Source of the DNA: Halorarius halobius
GTDB taxonomy: Archaea > Halobacteriota > Halobacteria > Halobacteriales > Haloarculaceae
Direction: 5' to 3'
Length of the DNA: 64,000 nucleotides
Assembly (NCBI RefSeq): GCF_024298865.1
Contig: NZ_CP101162.1
Coordinates: 62,001-126,000 of the forward strand
Within the stretch, counting starts at the first letter, position 1, and each line of letters starts with the position of its first letter. Below, one piece after another: positions 61,201 to 64,000 of the stretch. The translations under genes and the position numbers were made by a program. The notes beneath the pieces were generated by a model. That model was given only the letters and a program-made list of their open reading frames with translations, was not told the DNA's origin and made no database searches.

Positions 61201-62341
61201 GGACGCTGCACAGCGAGCCGCGCGATACGGAACAGGACCATTGAACAGTGAGGCGATCCGTTCGGAATCTTTGTCGGATTCGTCGACGATCCCGCCGACA
61301 GCTAACTCCTCTCATTCAGATCGTGAGAGGTTCTCGGGGACGACCGAGCGGGATTTAGTGGCTGGTTCGACGATACCCGGGGACGACTCTGCGGACAGCC
61401 GTGATGACTCCTCCAACGAGGACCGAGCGGATGGTCAGGTCGGTGGTGCCTCGAACGAGTTCGGGACCGTTCTTGGAACAGGGGCCGCCCCGCGCGGTCC
61501 ATCGCCGGCTCCGTCGGATTCGACTGCCGAGATTTCCGATGACTCTGCTGTAGGTCCCCTGATAGACGACGGTCGTGCTGCCGCGGATGCGTTCTCAGAG
61601 AGCCCCCCAGCCGATGGAGAATCACACTCGCTGACTCCAGCAGAGCAACAGTTCCTCCAAGACGTCATCGCAGGGATCAACGGGGAACTGGAGGGGTACG
61701 ACCTCACCCAGTCGATGACGACGATTCGGAACGGTGTCGACGGTGAGATTGTCGAGGACCGGCTCGTCGAGATGGGCTACCTCGAACTCCAGTCGGTCAA
61801 CACGCGGAAGTACTACTATGTCACTCCGGCAGGGCAGGACGCGGCCGACCGGACGATCTATTCGGGCCGCAACGACGGTGACCCGTTCGAGAAGACCATC
61901 CACAAGGTGTACGTCGAGTATACTGCTCGCCACCTCCGAAATCAGGGCTTGCTGGTCGAGACGTACTACGAGCCGATGGCCGGCGGGATGATCTTCGATG
62001 TCGCTGCATTCCTCCCCGGCGACGGTGACGGGCGGACGCTGGCGGTTATCGCCGAGGTGGTGACGAACATCCGTCCCGACCTGATGATCAAACACTACGA
62101 CGACCTCGCGAGCTTCGACGGCGTTCGGAAAATGTGGGTGGTGCCTCACACTGACGTTGCGCACGAAATTATCAGAGTACTGGTCGATGCTGGACGGCTT
62201 CAGACGGTGCCACATCGAGATATCGAGAACTATGTACGTCTCTCCGAACAGGTATTCGAGAATCCCCGGGAGTGGCGGTTCGTCGGGGGGCGGAATCTCG
62301 TCCGAATAGTTGACCGGACCGACGGGGAGGTTGACCGGTGA
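58223..62341 (+). CDS. VirB4/HerA-class ATPase with C-terminal nuclease-like region
   Basis: A 1372-residue protein. An N-terminal disordered, Asp/Ser-rich stretch (about 1-100) precedes an alpha/beta domain (about 100-480) typical of VirB4-like proteins. The ATPase core has Walker A RASTTGSGKTTAMV (about residue 548) and Walker B VNLIIDEAAP (about residue 820), with a conserved FELIVHFPEQVKRD segment. After a second disordered linker come a winged-helix-like region (about 1133-1213) and a domain with D (FDVAAFL, about 1258) and E (AVIAEVV, about 1276) in the spacing of PD-(D/E)xK nucleases, but with V where K is usual. It probably powers DNA transfer or pilus assembly. Confidence 0.88.
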   Translation: MTGRSTNNRRGGSESSRNPRFPSIDEADIQRALSTRLGDGPPDDTESRGGSPEEDSHQGPETINADEPTYPEAPSESEEHPGDDSDGEGPRPYIKITPAREQVTPDHVIKGLYGLYRAGSGRTLPFHVERRLSFVSTHHSFEFLIHKPEATQRFDFYLGVHPYEVEAVEHLAANVRAMYPERFRFEIVPFATSAVFVDDAEPDRATLADLESFEGLDELANLEGFDPGLLDGANDPDAPVSGPDDGDDPTPPAMVRWGGVETKNNDWMTLLSQFSEVSVDIEEAFRSPLSVLLEQATETNEPFLFQAVFTPRRDWTKEAEAHKRNLKMGTTGMWSAFKQEAGAMLFGTSEEERRQRHRPDTPEQIGGTLSGGGDGPSTRHSRMGQIDLKQPTVTFDLSLRAGGEPSVINGVTGAFTALSGPYYGVEGAAVDAVDREFEDLCSARLGQTGIRERFRNTNPIIVTSPDELANFVTVPSTGALPKASRGASGGSPDARSPLTATDEELLAKFDTGMCIGEAETATPDRPNIPISLTAEQLTHHVLRASTTGSGKTTAMVNDGLSAYEELDGPIFIFDKKGGSMATEYKRAHFRRFGDLDDVIHLPVPGPNGELPAFPFFDIRPQVAAGMSREAAVQEKVDRYNELLEYVLGEEQHNQAFVAQEILSNLIVALFDPVYGDEAFAISDLLEAATRMQTEQVIPDVSDPELHATLSRHFSGDERRFATSIDAVLNRITKLKERDFIWRMLNFVPEWDDDTRQYADEQMLLDLDRLLDSSKVILVDTGEFRPASSNVFTVLMLDYLWSWVRLRERWNRGVPAPDEGYCVNLIIDEAAPIMQASLVRDEMIPDAREFALAFELIVHFPEQVKRDALDTRAYKEILRNINTKLIGKLAIDDELATTLFHEELDAIELSNRIASLPRGEWLAQLPDTGFMTDTPELVTLKPLPIPSGHSDGEDPVDVGTYSPDAGMTYQEADELQWSRTRFSYCLVPGVNSPPDAAQRAARYGTGPLNSEAIRSESLSDSSTIPPTANSSHSDRERFSGTTERDLVAGSTIPGDDSADSRDDSSNEDRADGQVGGASNEFGTVLGTGAAPRGPSPAPSDSTAEISDDSAVGPLIDDGRAAADAFSESPPADGESHSLTPAEQQFLQDVIAGINGELEGYDLTQSMTTIRNGVDGEIVEDRLVEMGYLELQSVNTRKYYYVTPAGQDAADRTIYSGRNDGDPFEKTIHKVYVEYTARHLRNQGLLVETYYEPMAGGMIFDVAAFLPGDGDGRTLAVIAEVVTNIRPDLMIKHYDDLASFDGVRKMWVVPHTDVAHEIIRVLVDAGRLQTVPHRDIENYVRLSEQVFENPREWRFVGGRNLVRIVDRTDGEVDR

Positions 62342-62609
62342 CGATCTGGGTTAGTTGTTGGGCGCACGGTGCGCTCGATAGCTGCTCTCGAACTCGTTCC
62401 ATCCGTGCTGGGCCAGTCGGCTCGATACCTATACTAGTAGTTTGGGAGGGGAGGGCTCGCATGTCCGCACCAGGGGCGCACGGGCTTGCGATTTCGAGCG
62501 CACGGACACGCACCCACCGCCCGTCCCGGCGCACAGCGATGCACGGTGATTTATCGACGCCTCGAATCGGGCGTGTCCGGCACAGGTTCACCCACCAGAG
62601 ACGAGCATC
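62342..62609. promoter_or_regulatory. Promoter-like region between ATPase and primase genes
   Basis: A perfect palindrome, GCGCACGGTGCGC (62362-62374), lies 21 bases past the ATPase stop, and a short one, ACTAGT, at about 62436. No open frame is convincing. The region probably contains the primase promoter. Confidence 0.35.
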
Positions 62610-64000
62610 ATGAGTAACGATATCGACGTCAGTCTGATTCCCGAGAGGTTGGCCGACCTCGAGCAGTGGATCTGCTGGCAAGAGACAGAACGTGACGGGA
62701 AGGCGACTAAAGTTCCCATCAAGCCTTACCACACCAACGGCACGCCGAACGCCAGCGCGACAGAGCCCGGCCACTGGCGGGACTTGGAGAGTGCACTCGC
62801 GTTTCACGAGAGCGATCGCGTCCGGACCAACGGGATCGGCTTCGTGTTTGCTCCCGCGACGCCCATCGTCGGTGTGGATTTGGATGACTGTCGGGATCCC
62901 ACGACGGGCGAACTCGCATCGTGGGCCCGGGACATCGTCGATCGGCTGGATTCCTACACCGAAGTCTCACCCTCGGGGCGGGGCGTTCACATCATCCTTG
63001 AGGGTGACCTCCCGTCAGGTCGGAATCGGCGTGGTGATGTCGAGGTGTACGATGAGGCTCGCTTCTTCACCGTCACGAGCGACCACATCGAGGGGACGCC
63101 AACGTCCCTCGTGCGACGCCAGGATGCGTTGCTCGGTGTCCACTACGAGTACGTCCAGTCACCCCCTGACGCGGAGACAGCGCCGGACGATCTTGAGGCG
63201 GCTTCCGAGAGGACCCCTCGTGCCGACTCGTCAGCGGACGAGCTCGAGCAGCAGGCCGGCGAACCAGCAGCCGGGGAGACAGCCGGCGAGACAGAGCCCT
63301 CGGAGACAGCTACGGCACTCGGATCGGACTCGGGACTGTACGCCCGATACGGACTGGACTATCCGGATATCGAGGACCCGGGTCTCGAGGCCGCCTTGCA
63401 CGGACTGAGTCCGTCGGCGCTTCCCTCACCGCTGCCGACCTCGATGGATGACATCGCCGGTTCTGGCGTGGATCTCGACGACGAGACGGTACTGGAACGC
63501 GCGATGGACTCGAAGAGTGGTGATGTCATCGAGGCGCTCTACGACGGCCGCTCGGAGCTCTGGAGCGGGCGGGACAGCCGCTATCCGTCGCAGTCGGAGG
63601 CCGATATGGGCCTGTGCTTCTACCTGGCGTTCTGGACTGGCGGCGATCCCGACCGGATGGATCGTCTGTTCCGCGACTCAGGGCTCATGCGGGGGAAGTG
63701 GGACAAGGTTCACTTTGCTAACGGGGCGACCTACGGCGCGGTCTGTATCGCTCGGACACTCCTGACCATCGACGACTACTACACGCCACCGTCACCGGCC
63801 ACTTCGTCCGGATCGGACGACAGACATCGGCCACTGGACGAGTCCAGCACCTCTCCCTCCTCCGGGTCAGATCATTCTAGCGATCCGGCACCGATCGACG
63901 CCGGGGCAGTCGAGGACGCCCGGCGGCTGGCCGCGCAGGTACAGCGCCAGCAGCGTGAACTTGACGCCAAACGTGATCGCATCGCGGAACTCGAAGCCCG
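62610..64000 (+). CDS. Archaeo-eukaryotic primase-polymerase, N-terminal part
   Basis: The frame begins ATG (MSNDIDVSLIPERLADLEQW) and is open to the window's edge, so only 463 residues are seen. AEP catalytic motifs are present: I, VGVDLDDC at about residue 86 (D-x-D); II, SPSGRGVHI at about 117 (S-x-x-G-x-H); III, EVYDEARFFTVTS at about 145. A disordered linker follows, then a region (ALYDGRSELWSGRDSRYPSQ, DRLFRDSGLMRGKW) typical of NrS-1-type primase-polymerases. Expected continuation: a helicase (D5/SF3) domain. This is a replication protein of a plasmid, virus or integrative element. Confidence 0.85.
   Translation, partial: MSNDIDVSLIPERLADLEQWICWQETERDGKATKVPIKPYHTNGTPNASATEPGHWRDLESALAFHESDRVRTNGIGFVFAPATPIVGVDLDDCRDPTTGELASWARDIVDRLDSYTEVSPSGRGVHIILEGDLPSGRNRRGDVEVYDEARFFTVTSDHIEGTPTSLVRRQDALLGVHYEYVQSPPDAETAPDDLEAASERTPRADSSADELEQQAGEPAAGETAGETEPSETATALGSDSGLYARYGLDYPDIEDPGLEAALHGLSPSALPSPLPTSMDDIAGSGVDLDDETVLERAMDSKSGDVIEALYDGRSELWSGRDSRYPSQSEADMGLCFYLAFWTGGDPDRMDRLFRDSGLMRGKWDKVHFANGATYGAVCIARTLLTIDDYYTPPSPATSSGSDDRHRPLDESSTSPSSGSDHSSDPAPIDAGAVEDARRLAAQVQRQQRELDAKRDRIAELEA

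Noticed and set aside
60527..61315. Minus-strand frame of 262 codons opposite the ATPase
   Set aside because: Antisense shadow within the ATPase, rich in Arg and Val; no recognisable motif.
1..64000. tRNA, rRNA or an integrase attachment site
   Set aside because: Scanning for T-loop and acceptor-arm patterns gave only matches inside coding genes; no rRNA-like conserved blocks and no integrase gene were seen.

Overview
The window looks like the chromosome or a large replicon of a halophilic archaeon (class Halobacteria). The proteins are acidic and rich in Asp/Glu, the DNA is GC-rich, starts are often leaderless with a TATA-like box about 25-35 bp upstream, lipoproteins carry twin-arginine signals, and there are several tiny CPxCG zinc-ribbon proteins, a PadR regulator beginning MYDLTGFQRDLL, a DUF1931 histone-fold protein and haloarchaeal transposons. 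I saw no rRNA, tRNA or CRISPR array. Genus cannot be judged from the sequence alone.

Layout. 0-15.3 kb is a transport and stress segment: a DUF21 membrane protein, the 3' stump of a CDC48-type AAA gene, a K+ channel with two RCK units, a four-CBS protein with a ribosome-hibernation-like tail, an SLC13 permease, a CBS pair, cold-shock protein, a CNNM/HlyC-type transporter, an MscS channel and small zinc-ribbon or hypothetical proteins. 15.5-20.3 kb holds two small membrane proteins resembling VirB2/TrbC pilins, a large glycosylation-site-rich exported protein overlapping the first of them, and a YdjM-like protein. 20.3-28.7 kb has DUF1931 and PadR genes, three membrane proteases (one DUF3267, two CPBP), an ABC-2 exporter and an SdpI-type immunity-like protein.

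28.7-57 kb is accessory DNA: dozens of short membrane proteins and Tat lipoproteins, two PQQ beta-propeller lipoproteins (one split by a 1046-bp IS1595-type element, in-frame after virtual excision), a 126-bp MITE with an 8-bp target duplication, several noncoding right-end relics of IS200/IS605-type elements, a protease-like protein without its HEXXH motif, and an ABC-ATPase/amidohydrolase junction scar. 57.3-64 kb is the core of a conjugative or integrative element: a third pilin-like protein, three iteron-like repeats, a 1372-aa VirB4/HerA-class ATPase with a C-terminal winged-helix and nuclease-like region, and an archaeo-eukaryotic primase-polymerase that runs off the end.

Most notable: the three pilin-like genes, 4-42 kb apart, share an upstream element (TGCGTC..CGCAACC.TGCG followed by CGCAYTCT), which suggests one regulon or one ancestral mobile element whose parts were scattered. 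I found no textbook defence system. The best candidates for something undescribed are this dispersed pilin/surface-protein/ATPase set and the cluster of intramembrane proteases with SdpI-like and ABC-exporter genes.
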